A stretch of DNA of 23,393 nucleotides, taken from a virus. The stretch is taken from positions 1 to 23,393 of the IMG/VR virus record IMGVR_UViG_3300022514_000002, one strand, 5' to 3'. The notes under the pieces were generated by a model. It saw only the letters and a list, made by a program, of their open reading frames with translations. It ran no database searches and had not been told where the DNA came from. The position numbers and the translations under genes were made by a program. The stretch's first letter is position 1; every line of letters begins with the position of its first letter. Positions 7,600-14,855 of the stretch are shown here, one piece after another.

Positions 7600-7821
7600 A
7601 TGAGGCTTTTGGTAGTTAAAGCGTTTATCGATAAACATACTAAAATACCATACAATGCAGGATATTACTATGAGAGTGACGATTTAAATAGGATAAAAGA
7701 ACTACAAGAGCTTGGCTATCTTGAAAAAATTCCGTTACAAATTGAGGGAGATAAACAAGATGAGCGTGAGGAGGCAGTTCCAACTAAATTAAACAAAACC
7801 AGCAAGCGGCGCAAGGTGTAG
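7600..7821 (+). CDS. Small head-region protein of unknown function
   Basis: Encodes 73 residues. The N-terminal 45 form a compact motif (VKAFIDKHTKIPYNAG, then RIKELQELGYLEKI), and the tail is basic and disordered (KLNKTSKRRKV). Small proteins with this KxFxDK and RIxEL pattern commonly sit between the capsid gene and the first connector in siphophages of Firmicutes; no function is established to my knowledge. The basic tail suggests nucleic acid contact. The ATG at 7600 is chosen over the TTG at 7594 because GGGGTGA lies at a better distance. Confidence 0.7.
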   Translation: MRLLVVKAFIDKHTKIPYNAGYYYESDDLNRIKELQELGYLEKIPLQIEGDKQDEREEAVPTKLNKTSKRRKV

Positions 7822-7835
7822 AAAGTGAGTGATGA

Positions 7836-8123
7836 ATGATGTTAGATGAAGTGAAACTAGCCTTGCGAATAACCTCTAACGATTTAGATGTAGAGATTCA
7901 GAGTCTTATTGATGCGGCGATTGCTGACCTAAAACTTTCCGGAATTTCGCCGGCCAAAGCAGAAGATATAACAGACCCGCTCATCAAGAGGGCAATTATA
8001 ACTTACTGTCAGGCACACTTTGATTACGACGACAAAGCTGCTGACCGGCTGCTTCAGTCTTATATCATGCTTAAATCTCACTTGGCTCTGGCTGAAGACT
8101 ATCGAGCAGGTGAAACGTTATGA
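7836..8123 (+). CDS. Head-tail connector (gp6-like adaptor)
   Basis: Encodes 95 helical residues of the gp6/gp15 connector type (Phage_gp6 or QLRG family): MLDEVKLALRI, LDVEIQSLIDAAIADL, then a PLIKRAIITYCQAHFDY helix. These rings attach under the portal and form the upper neck. Length is standard. The start lies in an ATGATG pair after AGAAAGTGAGTGAT, a near match to the ribosome anti-Shine-Dalgarno complement. The end overlaps the head-closure gene by four bases, so translation is coupled. Confidence 0.88.
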   Translation: MMLDEVKLALRITSNDLDVEIQSLIDAAIADLKLSGISPAKAEDITDPLIKRAIITYCQAHFDYDDKAADRLLQSYIMLKSHLALAEDYRAGETL

Positions 8124-8437
8124 GACTGCGGCATTTAGTGGAAATAGGGCGCTATGTTTCCGGCACCGACCAGTGGGGCGACCCGATAGAAAACCAGTGG
8201 CAGGAAGTATGCAAAGTCTGGGCACAAATAGAAGGGCTGCGTGGGAATCTATATTTTCAAGCACGGCTTACCGCTGAACAATCCGACCACCGTATCACAA
8301 TCCGATATCGCAATGACGTAGAACCGGGCATGGTAGTACGTTATGAAGGGCGTGAAATGATTATTCAGTCTGCACTTGACCCAGACGGGAAACGCCGCTG
8401 GTTGGAATTAATGTGCCGTGAGGTAAAACCGGCATGA
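8120..8437 (+). CDS. Head closure protein (head-tail joining, SPP1 gp16-like)
   Basis: Encodes 105 residues of the Phage_H_T_join family, a small beta-barrel that closes the neck and gives the tail its docking surface. Typical features are the LRHLVEI start, the DQWGDP turn, the WAQIEGLRG strand, the EQSDHRITIRYRNDVEPGMVVRY core and the final WLELMCREV. ATG overlaps the previous stop (TTATGAG). About 74 bases without a gene follow. Confidence 0.88.
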   Translation: MRLRHLVEIGRYVSGTDQWGDPIENQWQEVCKVWAQIEGLRGNLYFQARLTAEQSDHRITIRYRNDVEPGMVVRYEGREMIIQSALDPDGKRRWLELMCREVKPA

Positions 8438-8511
8438 TAGCAGATATAGAATCTAACCATGAGAATACAGTTAGTGGTTTCGGCAATAAAGATTGAAGAG
8501 GTGGAACTAAT

Positions 8512-8943
8512 GTGAGCATGAAAGTAACTATGAACATCAAAGGTGCCGAGGAAATAAAACAGCGCCTGAACATGATGCAAAAAGAGGTTGCTGGCGAGCA
8601 TTTGCGGGAAGTGGCACTAGAAGCAGCGGAAATAATCCGCAGCGAAGCTGAGGCCAGAGCACCGAGGAGAACTGGAACGCTGGCAAGTGATATTCATAAA
8701 GAGCTTGACGAAAAAGAAGTGCTCGGCACGAGAGTAAAAGTCAAAATTGGTCCTGGTAAAAAAGGCTGGTATGGTCGCTTGGTAGAGATGGGCCACAAAA
8801 TCGTACGTGGGCGACGGAAGGCAGAAAAACAAGTAGTAGGATATGCTCCTCCTAAGCCTTGGTTGAGGCCTGCATTTGACGCTACTAAGAAAAAGGCACA
8901 GGAGCATATGATTGAAGAATTCAAGCGGAGGTTAGGGTTATAA
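8512..8943 (+). CDS. Neck/tail completion protein, HK97 gp10 family
   Basis: Encodes 143 residues matching the HK97-gp10-like family: an N-terminal GAEEIKQRL helix, then AAEIIRSEAEARAPRRTGTL (the APxxTGxL signature), a GWYGRLVEMG strand-turn and a C-terminal PWLRPAFDA segment. These proteins sit at the head-tail joint or complete the tail terminator. The GTG at 8512 has AGAGGTGG seven bases upstream; the ATG at 8518 is the alternative. It overlaps the next gene by one base. Confidence 0.9.
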   Translation: MSMKVTMNIKGAEEIKQRLNMMQKEVAGEHLREVALEAAEIIRSEAEARAPRRTGTLASDIHKELDEKEVLGTRVKVKIGPGKKGWYGRLVEMGHKIVRGRRKAEKQVVGYAPPKPWLRPAFDATKKKAQEHMIEEFKRRLGL

Positions 8944-9332
8944 TGATAACTCCACGAATGGCAATATATGCTTATTTGAGTGCCGACCCGGACATACAGA
9001 ACCTGGTCGGCACTCGCATTTATCACCAAACGGTGCCGCAGAATCCTATCTTCCCGTTAATCGTACTGAACACCATCTCAAGTACTGATGAACGTGATTT
9101 GCAGGGTAGGGCGTGGAGTGAAACGAGAATACAGATAACCGCAATGGCTGATACCTTACGCAAGGCGGAAACAATCATCTTTACCGTCAGAGCGAAACTG
9201 GAAGGCTATAAAGGCATGATGGCAGGCGTTTTAGAGGTGTTAGATATAGAGACCATTACCTACAACCCTACTTATCAGGATGATGTGGGGCTGACGCATT
9301 ATCATCTTGATGTTTTAGTAAAACACAAATAA
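8943..9332 (+). CDS. Tail terminator/completion protein (DUF3168)
   Basis: Encodes 129 residues of the DUF3168 type, related to tail-completion proteins such as SPP1 gp17 that cap the tail tube and join it to the neck. Recognisable are AIYAYLSADPDIQNLVGTRI, the VPQNPIFPLIVL strand and the RIQITAMADTLRKAE helix start, then a C-terminal HYHLDVLVKHK strand. Start overlaps the previous stop (TAATGA). Order and length are as in other siphophages. Confidence 0.88.
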   Translation: MITPRMAIYAYLSADPDIQNLVGTRIYHQTVPQNPIFPLIVLNTISSTDERDLQGRAWSETRIQITAMADTLRKAETIIFTVRAKLEGYKGMMAGVLEVLDIETITYNPTYQDDVGLTHYHLDVLVKHK

Positions 9333-9350
9333 TTTAGGAGGTTGATTGGA

Positions 9351-9791
9351 ATGGCTGAAAGCACTGGTTTGAGGACAAAATTTTACCGGAAGGGCGAACC
9401 AGGCCCTACAACAGGAACTGCCGTGTTTAAGGAAATTGCACAAGTGGCGTCTATTCAGCCGCCACAGCCTGAAAGAGATAGTGTAGACGTTGAAGAGCTT
9501 AATCCTGAAGGTGATGTAAAGAAGAAGCTTATAGGATTGATTGACGCTGGCGAGGTTGAAATTACACTTAATTTTGACCCAACCAATACGGGACATCTTG
9601 CTTTAGAAGAAGATTTTAGAAGCGGAAACAAAAGGGAATACCAAATTAAACTACCTAGTGGTTATGGATGGACATTTGAAGCTTATGTTACTGCATATCA
9701 ACCACAAGAAATTACTGCAAGCGATGTAATTCAAGTTAAAGCAACCCTATTACTTGCTGGAAATTACACATTTGGGCAAATTACTGCTTAA
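9351..9791 (+). CDS. Major tail tube protein
   Basis: Encodes 146 residues, a lambda gpV-like tube protein. The pattern is a beta barrel: an N-terminal arm, SVDVEELN, GEVEITLNFDPTN, REYQIKLP, WTFEAYVTAYQPQEI and the last strands VKATLLLAG. It stacks in rings along the tape measure to form the non-contractile tail. The ATG at 9351 is chosen over the TTG at 9342 because AGGAGGTTGA (9337-9346) is correctly placed for it. It is followed closely by the two chaperone frames, the standard order. Confidence 0.9.
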   Translation: MAESTGLRTKFYRKGEPGPTTGTAVFKEIAQVASIQPPQPERDSVDVEELNPEGDVKKKLIGLIDAGEVEITLNFDPTNTGHLALEEDFRSGNKREYQIKLPSGYGWTFEAYVTAYQPQEITASDVIQVKATLLLAGNYTFGQITA

Positions 9792-9808
9792 TCTGATGAG
9801 GTGAGATT

Positions 9809-10183
9809 ATGGATACTGCAAAAAAGAAGTTTTTAAGTCGTGAAGAAATTTTGCAAATAAATGATTTGCCAACTGAAGATGTTTATATCGAGCAGTGGGG
9901 TGCTTGGGTAAGAGTTCGTGGGCTTACTGCTGCCGAACGAGATAAATTTGAACAGTCAATTATAGAACGAAAAGGCAAAAGTACACAAATGAATCTACAG
10001 AACATACGTGCTAAACTAGTGGCACTTTGTGTTGTAGATGAAAATGGAAACCGCATATTCACGGATGCAGATGTGGAAGCACTCGGAAAGAAATCTGCTC
10101 AAGCTTTAGACAAAATTTTTTCTGTGGCACAAAAGCTAAGCGGGCTTACACCTGAAGATGTGGAGGAGATGTTGGGAAACTGA
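9809..10183 (+). CDS. Tail assembly chaperone, short form (gpG-like)
   Basis: Encodes 124 residues, the gpG-like chaperone that coats the tape measure before tube assembly. The fold pattern is LSREEILQINDLPTEDVYI, WGAWVRVRGLTAAERDKFE, then a helical tail ending LTPEDVEEMLGN. It lies between the tube and the tape-measure genes as in lambda. Its last codons contain a slippery heptamer, so a fraction of ribosomes make the longer GT-like protein (see 10180-10536). Confidence 0.9.
   Translation: MDTAKKKFLSREEILQINDLPTEDVYIEQWGAWVRVRGLTAAERDKFEQSIIERKGKSTQMNLQNIRAKLVALCVVDENGNRIFTDADVEALGKKSAQALDKIFSVAQKLSGLTPEDVEEMLGN
10174..10180 (+). promoter_or_regulatory. Programmed -1 frameshift site GGGAAAC
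   Basis: In the zero frame the codons read G GGA AAC followed at once by the TGA stop (10181-10183), a perfect X XXY YYZ heptamer. After slipping, the ribosome reads CTG AAG CAA and so on in the -1 frame, which is open to 10536. The lambda G/GT pair uses the similar GGGAAAG. The position, the heptamer and the conserved-looking downstream frame all agree. Confidence 0.9.
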
Positions 10184-10536
10184 AGCAAAATCCGACCAGG
10201 CGCTTTATTTTTCGCTTAGCTTTAGCTCTAGGGATGACGGTCGGAGAGCTCCTTCAACGAATGTCGTCAAGGGAGCTCTCCGAGTGGATGGCTTTTTACC
10301 AACTTGAACCATGGGGTTGTGAAATAGAAGATTGGCGGGCTGGTATGATTGCGGCTACAATTGCAAATGTCAATAGAGACCCGAAAAAACAGCGTAAGCC
10401 CTATGAGCCACAGGACTTTATGCCGAAGCGTGGTGCTGATACAACGGAAGAGCAAAGCGTAGAAGAAATGGAGCGAGTATTAAAAATGTGGGAAACAGTT
10501 TTAGGAGGAAGTCAAGGAAACGTAAGGGGGCAATAG
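10180..10536 (+). CDS. Tail assembly chaperone frameshift extension (gpT-like)
   Basis: This -1 frame is joined to the preceding chaperone by slippage at GGGAAAC, giving a 242-residue fusion from 9809. The extension (118 residues) starts LKQNPTRRFIFRLALALGMTV and continues with LLQRMSSRELSEWMAFYQLEPWG and WRAGMIAATIANVNRD, the pattern of T-like chaperone domains that bridge tube subunits and tape measure. Residues before the internal ATG at 10234 fit the same domain, so the fusion rather than an independent start is the likely product. The C-terminal 30 residues are acidic. Confidence 0.88.
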   Translation: MKQNPTRRFIFRLALALGMTVGELLQRMSSRELSEWMAFYQLEPWGCEIEDWRAGMIAATIANVNRDPKKQRKPYEPQDFMPKRGADTTEEQSVEEMERVLKMWETVLGGSQGNVRGQ

Positions 10537-10565
10537 CCCCTCATTCTGTTTAATTTCTACACATG

Positions 10566-10596
10566 TCTAAAAAAATATCCCCGAATTCGGGGATAA
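10566..10596 (-). terminator. Terminator of the lipoprotein gene
   Basis: A perfect 20-base palindrome at 10576-10595 (TATCCCCG and its complement around AATT) is followed, reading the minus strand, by seven T (10569-10575 read as A on +). It lies nine bases beyond the lipoprotein stop, so it ends that minus-strand transcript. On the + strand it lacks a T run, so late transcription may pass. Confidence 0.85.
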
Positions 10597-10604
10597 CGTG
10601 AAAG

Positions 10605-10919
10605 TCAGTTTTCTATTATTTGCTTTTGCCATAGCTTTCCGTTTTCAAATGTAATTTGAATAAATGTTTTCCCGGCTTGCCACATAATCATGCGGTGAAC
10701 TACTTTTTGTCCTGGCATTATTTCAGATTCTGCAGTACTGTCGGAAACTATCTTAAAACCAGAAAGAATTTCTGCGACTTCTTCATAACTCATTCCGGTT
10801 TTAAGCTTACTATAGGCAGTTTGTGCATCAATTTTTGTTTTTTCAGTGTTGTTGTTTCCACAACTCACTACAAAGAAAAGGAACAATACAGTTAACATTA
10901 AAACAAAGTATTTCTTCAC
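10605..10919 (-). CDS. Small lipoprotein, SmpA/BLIP-like fold; candidate superinfection-exclusion moron
   Basis: Encodes 104 residues on the strand opposite to all neighbours. It has a lipoprotein signal peptide: MKKYF, a hydrophobic run (VLMLTVLFLFFVV) and a lipobox ending SC at Cys20. The mature part has the motif YSKLKTGMSYEEVAEIL, typical of SmpA/OmlA or BLIP-like domains, and a last strand pair (FIQITFENGKLWQKQI). The start is GTG at 10917-10919 with a strong ribosome site (AAAGGAGGTGA). It has its own terminator. A TAAGAT at 10946-10951 on this strand could be a weak -10. Such self-contained genes in a tail operon are morons expressed from the prophage; an outer-surface lipoprotein next to the tape measure suggests blocking of DNA entry by related phages. 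That role is inference. Confidence 0.85.
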   Translation of the reverse strand: MKKYFVLMLTVLFLFFVVSCGNNNTEKTKIDAQTAYSKLKTGMSYEEVAEILSGFKIVSDSTAESEIMPGQKVVHRMIMWQAGKTFIQITFENGKLWQKQIIEN

Positions 10920-10978
10920 TTTTTCACCTCCTTTTGATGTCTCTAATCTTATTTTACCAGAAAAGTAGGTGTTTTGCT

Positions 10979-13858
10979 ATGGCGACAGTAGGAACTTTTC
11001 ATGTAGCATTAACAGCTTCAACAGGACGTTTTGTAGGAGGGCTGTCACAAGCTGAACGCAGATGGGATAAATTTGTTCGCAGCATTCAAAGAGATGCAAA
11101 ATTACTACCCGAAACAATCCGAAAAGCCACATCTGCTTCATTAGCTTTGTTACGACTAGTAGTAAAATTTGGTGCCGCTGGTATAGCAATTACTACTGGA
11201 TTGGGATTGGTAGGGATTAAACTTGCTGCAAACTTTGAGCAGACAAGAATAGCATTTACAACGCTTTTAGGGGATGTTCAAAAGGCAAATGCTTTTTTGC
11301 ATGAATTAGTAGAATTTTCCGCAAGGACACCTTTCCGGTTTACAGGCGTTACTCAAGCTGCAAGACAATTATTAGCATACGGGTTTGCAGCTGAAGAAGT
11401 TTTACCAACACTTACAGCAGTTGGCGACGCAGTAGCAGCATTAGGTGGAGGGCAAGAAGGAATCAAACGTGCCGTACTAGCTTTAGGTCAAATGCGAGCA
11501 AAGGGTAAACTCGCAGGAGAAGAAATGCGCCAGTTGACTGAGCTTGGAATCCCTGCATGGGAAATGTTAGCAGAATCTATTGGAGTTAGTATTCCTGAAG
11601 CAATGAAATTAGTAGAAAAACGGGCTATTACTGCGTCGCAAGGTATTGCTGCTATTTTGGCGGGAATTAATCGCAGATTTGCTGGTGCTATGGATGTGCA
11701 GTCAAAAACTTTATTAGGGCGCCTTTCTACCTTACGTGACAACATCGAAATTATCCTGCGTGGGATGGGTGAGGACATAATCCGGTTAACTGACTTGGGT
11801 AGGCGAATAGATAGATTAACAAGTGCACTTAGTAGATTTGCAGCTATCGTAATAGAAAAAGGGTTCGTGAATGCTTTACGTGAAGCTTTCCCAGTTTGGT
11901 TAATTCCAATAATTGTTACTATTGCTGGCGCAATTACAGGAGCTTTAGTTCCAGCAATTACATTAGCCGCCGTTGCAATGACTAAAAAATTATTAGTATC
12001 CATGGGGCTAAGTATCGCGGTTTTATGGAAATGGGCATTGATAGGGGCTGCAGTTGCTTTAGTTGCCTATGTCGTTGCAAAGGCATGGGGACGCTTGGGA
12101 GATATAGCAAAAGCTGTATGGATGAGCATTAGTGCTGTTGTACTTTTTGCAGCAAGTCTTGTCGTCAGTGGTGTTGGTGCAATATTAACAGCATTATCTT
12201 GGATAATTCCGGCTTTAAGTAGAGCGGCACGGGCAGTGCATAATTTTGCGGCAAGTCTGCGTCAATCTGCAGCTTCCGCTTGGACGGCTGCAAAAAGCGG
12301 ATTTACTGGAGTTCAGCAGACTAAAGCAATAGCAAAATCTACGGAGAATGTTGCTAAGACTGCACAAGCCGCCGCAGAGTCTCAAGAACAATTTGGCGAT
12401 TCAATAAAAAAGGCTGGTGAAAGTGCAGCAAAGAATTTACAATCGTTCGATGAAGTCCACACCATAGAGGAAAAAATAGCAAGTTCTGCATCGGGATTGG
12501 ATGTATCTCAGTTAGAGTTAGATGTACCCGATATTGTTCCTTCTATTAATCCAATCAATGCTGCTGTCGCTCAGATGGGTGAGCAAATAAGCAAGGTGGC
12601 CGAAACAGCTTCAAGTGCTTGGGAAAGATTAAAGCAGGCAATGGAGCCGGTAAACCGGGCTGTACAGTGGATTAAAGATAATTGGCCGACAATTGGGCCG
12701 ATAGTACAAACAATAGCGGGACTTATTACAGCATTCTTAATTCCGGCATTAATCAAAAGCGGAATTGAAGCAATGATAGCCGCAGGAAAGCATGTTATAG
12801 CTTGGGGTATGAAAGCTGGTGCGGCTCTTATTCACGGAGCGGTAGTAATCGGTCAACTAATCCTTGTTGGTATTAAATGGGCATGGTTAGGCGTTCAAGC
12901 GCTTGTAAATGCCGGTAAAGTAGTATTGGCATGGGGTATGCAGGGCTGGGAAGCCGCTAAGTCAGTAGCAATTCAAATAGCACAGTTTGTAATTTTAGTT
13001 GCTAAGTGGGCATGGCTCGGGGTACAAGCTCTCATTAATGCCGGTAAAGTAGTACTGGCGTGGATAATACAGCAAGGGCCAGCAATAGCAGCAGCTGCGA
13101 CCACAGCTGCATCTGCTGCGATAATTGTAGGAAAATGGATTTGGATGGCAACAACTTCCACAGCTAACGCTGTTGTTATGGCTGCTTCGTGGTTTATTGC
13201 TCTTGGCCCTGTGGCTTGGGTAATAGCAACCATTGCACTTGTGGCAACAGTTGTGGCACTGAACTGGGATTTTGTAAAAACAAAAACGATTGAAATCTGG
13301 AATACTGTGAGTACTTGGCTTGCAGAAAAATGGAATAACATAAGTGAAAAACTAACTTCAATTTGGAGCGGGATAAGAGATATAGCAAAACAAAAATGGG
13401 AAAGCGTAAAGGACATAATTCGAGGGGTGTTGAACGATATAATTAGCATCATCAACCGTTTTATCCGTTTCTGGAACAAGATAGAGTTTAAAGTACCCAG
13501 CATGAATTTGCCACTTATTGGGCAGGTAGGCGGCTGGACAGTAGGCGTGCCTAAGATTCCTGAGATACCGATGTTAGCAAAAGGTGGTATTGTAACTGCG
13601 CCAACATTAGCTGTAATTGGTGAACGTGGGCCTGAAGTAGTAAAGCCGTTACCGAGAGCTGAACAGGAGGCGGATGCAATTGCCAGAGCAGTCTATGCAG
13701 CTATTATTGACGCTATGCGCTTTGTACAGCCTGAGCAGGGAGAAAGGGAAATTGTTATACAGCTTGACGGAACAAAGATAGCAAGAGTCATTTTACCAGC
13801 ATTAGTACGAGAAGGACAGCGTGTAGGCATGCCGATTATATCAGGGACGGTGATATAA
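10979..13858 (+). CDS. Tape measure protein
   Basis: Encodes 959 residues and sets tail length. The N-terminal tape-measure domain (about 84-190) is clear: ANFEQTRIAFTTLLGD, HELVEFSARTPFRF, QLLAYGF, then GKLAGEEMRQLTELGIPAWEML. Next come long hydrophobic helices that may insert in the host membrane at DNA entry, including a 43-residue repeat from about 590 to 760. The C-terminus has the common GGIVTAPTLAVIGERGPEVV segment. The frame is open back to 10823, but that stretch is antisense to the lipoprotein gene; the ATG at 10979 after AGTAGGTG begins the normal N-terminus MATVGTFHVALTAS. The gene ends as the next begins. Confidence 0.95.
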   Translation: MATVGTFHVALTASTGRFVGGLSQAERRWDKFVRSIQRDAKLLPETIRKATSASLALLRLVVKFGAAGIAITTGLGLVGIKLAANFEQTRIAFTTLLGDVQKANAFLHELVEFSARTPFRFTGVTQAARQLLAYGFAAEEVLPTLTAVGDAVAALGGGQEGIKRAVLALGQMRAKGKLAGEEMRQLTELGIPAWEMLAESIGVSIPEAMKLVEKRAITASQGIAAILAGINRRFAGAMDVQSKTLLGRLSTLRDNIEIILRGMGEDIIRLTDLGRRIDRLTSALSRFAAIVIEKGFVNALREAFPVWLIPIIVTIAGAITGALVPAITLAAVAMTKKLLVSMGLSIAVLWKWALIGAAVALVAYVVAKAWGRLGDIAKAVWMSISAVVLFAASLVVSGVGAILTALSWIIPALSRAARAVHNFAASLRQSAASAWTAAKSGFTGVQQTKAIAKSTENVAKTAQAAAESQEQFGDSIKKAGESAAKNLQSFDEVHTIEEKIASSASGLDVSQLELDVPDIVPSINPINAAVAQMGEQISKVAETASSAWERLKQAMEPVNRAVQWIKDNWPTIGPIVQTIAGLITAFLIPALIKSGIEAMIAAGKHVIAWGMKAGAALIHGAVVIGQLILVGIKWAWLGVQALVNAGKVVLAWGMQGWEAAKSVAIQIAQFVILVAKWAWLGVQALINAGKVVLAWIIQQGPAIAAAATTAASAAIIVGKWIWMATTSTANAVVMAASWFIALGPVAWVIATIALVATVVALNWDFVKTKTIEIWNTVSTWLAEKWNNISEKLTSIWSGIRDIAKQKWESVKDIIRGVLNDIISIINRFIRFWNKIEFKVPSMNLPLIGQVGGWTVGVPKIPEIPMLAKGGIVTAPTLAVIGERGPEVVKPLPRAEQEADAIARAVYAAIIDAMRFVQPEQGEREIVIQLDGTKIARVILPALVREGQRVGMPIISGTVI
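12875..13132 (+). repeat. 129-bp (43-residue) repeat inside the tape measure gene
   Basis: Two complete units start at 12875 and 13004, each coding KWAWLGVQAL(V/I)NAGKVVLAW and then a hydrophobic spacer. A third, diverged start (KWIWM) follows at 13133. A weaker earlier unit (MIAAGKHVIAWGMKAG) precedes. The DNA itself is still similar between units, for example in aatgccggtaaagtagta, so the duplication is fairly recent. Confidence 0.8.
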
Positions 13859-13859
13859 T

Positions 13860-14204
13860 GTGCTAAGGGTTGAGGGAATATTACTGCCTAATCCGTCTAA
13901 GTTAGAAGTAGGAGAATTTGATATTTCAAAAGCAAAGCGAACAGCAAGTGGTTTAATGGTAATGGATATAATCACAACAAAAAAGAGAATTGACGTGGAG
14001 TGGCACATGATAACGGACGACGAATTAGCACAGATTCTATATGCAGTGAAATTGCGTCGTCCGTTTTTTTCTGTGCAATTTCCTTTCGCTGGAGGAACTC
14101 AAACGATAACGTGCTATTTAGGTGATAGGCAGCTGGGGTTGTGGCATACTCGGAATGGAGTGAGGTATTGGGAGAACGTCAAGATGGCGTTCATTGAGAG
14201 GTGA
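13860..14204 (+). CDS. Small distal-tail protein (DUF6711-like)
   Basis: Encodes 114 residues between the tape measure and the hub gene. It is mostly beta: LRVEGILLPNPSKLEVGEFDIS, then RIDVEWHMITDDELAQILYAV, FFSVQFPFAGGTQTITCYLGD and a final strand. It fits small tail proteins of Firmicute phages that I associate with DUF6711; a role as a distal-tail collar is inferred from position. GTG at 13860 follows AGGGACGGTGAT, and the start overlaps the region of the tape-measure stop. A diverged partial copy of its C-terminal 80 residues occurs at 14589-14846, which is important for reading the rearrangement downstream. Confidence 0.75.
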   Translation: MLRVEGILLPNPSKLEVGEFDISKAKRTASGLMVMDIITTKKRIDVEWHMITDDELAQILYAVKLRRPFFSVQFPFAGGTQTITCYLGDRQLGLWHTRNGVRYWENVKMAFIER

Positions 14205-14209
14205 TAGAA

Positions 14210-14650
14210 TTGTACCCTGTAACGCAGGACTTTTTGGACAAAGTAAAATCAACAGAAAGAAGAATACACGCTAAAGTCCAAATCGACTACACAGACCCCT
14301 TCCTTGACCAATCTATTAAAGTCCAAGCCTCCGAACAAGCGAATGTCTCATACCCAGCCCAAACCGCCGACACCGTATCCGAGCCTTTCGCAAAGATAGC
14401 ATCCTTGGACGGTAGCTGGGTGCTGGACGGCAGCTTTGCACTTGCACCAGACCCCGAGGAAGCCGAAACGCACCAAATGGGTTGGTGGGGGTCGCAGTTG
14501 GCACAGGCAGACGGAACATTCGTGCAGCCATATCCTAGCTTGACAGTGACGCACTTCGCAAGGCCGATACATTCCCTGCGAGTAGTAGGCGACAGCAAGC
14601 GGGAAAATGGTAAAAGACATAATAGCAATAAAGAAGAAAATTCAGTTTAG
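14210..14650 (+). pseudogene. Truncated N-terminus of the resident tail-hub gene
   Basis: Begins YPVTQDFLDKVK, the same opening as the complete hub protein at 14856 (YPVTQDFLEAIR), and continues with a beta-domain (SLDGSWVLDGSFALAPDPEE, MGWWGSQLAQA, VTHFARPIHSLRVVGDSK). In relatives, as I recall them, this protein runs for many hundred residues; here homology stops near 14603 and the frame ends after a 15-residue nonsense tail (NGKRHNSNKEENSV) read across a junction. The TTG at 14210 aligns with the hub start; GAGAGGTGAT precedes it. A matching internal piece of what looks like the same gene is found 6 kb downstream at 20671-20920. It may still be translated but cannot be a working hub. Confidence 0.75.
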
Positions 14651-14846
14651 ATACGATGGGCTTACCGCTGCGAGTTTTAATTTATTCCAAACATATTACG
14701 AAGCAGGTAAGCCCGTTAATTTTATATATGATGAAGCAGGGCAAACAAAAACAATACAGTGCTATATATCTGAAATGCCACGACAGTTATTCGTTCACAA
14801 TACGAATTATGTCAGCAATATAACAATTACGCTTGAAGAAGTGTAG
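14589..14846 (+). pseudogene. C-terminal fragment of a second DUF6711-like distal-tail gene
   Basis: This frame (open from 14589; first ATG 14607) aligns throughout with the C-terminal 80 residues of the protein at 13860: TASGKMVKDII against TASGLMVMDII, KKKIQF against KKRIDV, GQTKTIQCYIS against GTQTITCYLG, and matching ends. The N-terminal third is missing because the frame enters from the truncated hub gene, in another frame. ATG 14607 has no good ribosome site. It is read as the left edge of an imported tail block. It overlaps the last 44 bases of the truncated hub gene. Confidence 0.75.
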
Positions 14847-14855
14847 GTGATGGCT

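Noticed and set aside
10823-10978. Longer N-terminus for the tape measure
   Set aside because: This part is antisense to the lipoprotein gene and unlike tape-measure N-termini; ATG 10979 has a ribosome site.
11488-12003. Long minus-strand frame inside the tape measure gene
   Set aside because: No ribosome site or recognisable domain; composition mirrors the Ala/Ile-rich + strand frame.
12973-13503. Long minus-strand frame inside the tape measure gene
   Set aside because: Shadow of the hydrophobic repeat region, with no start signal.
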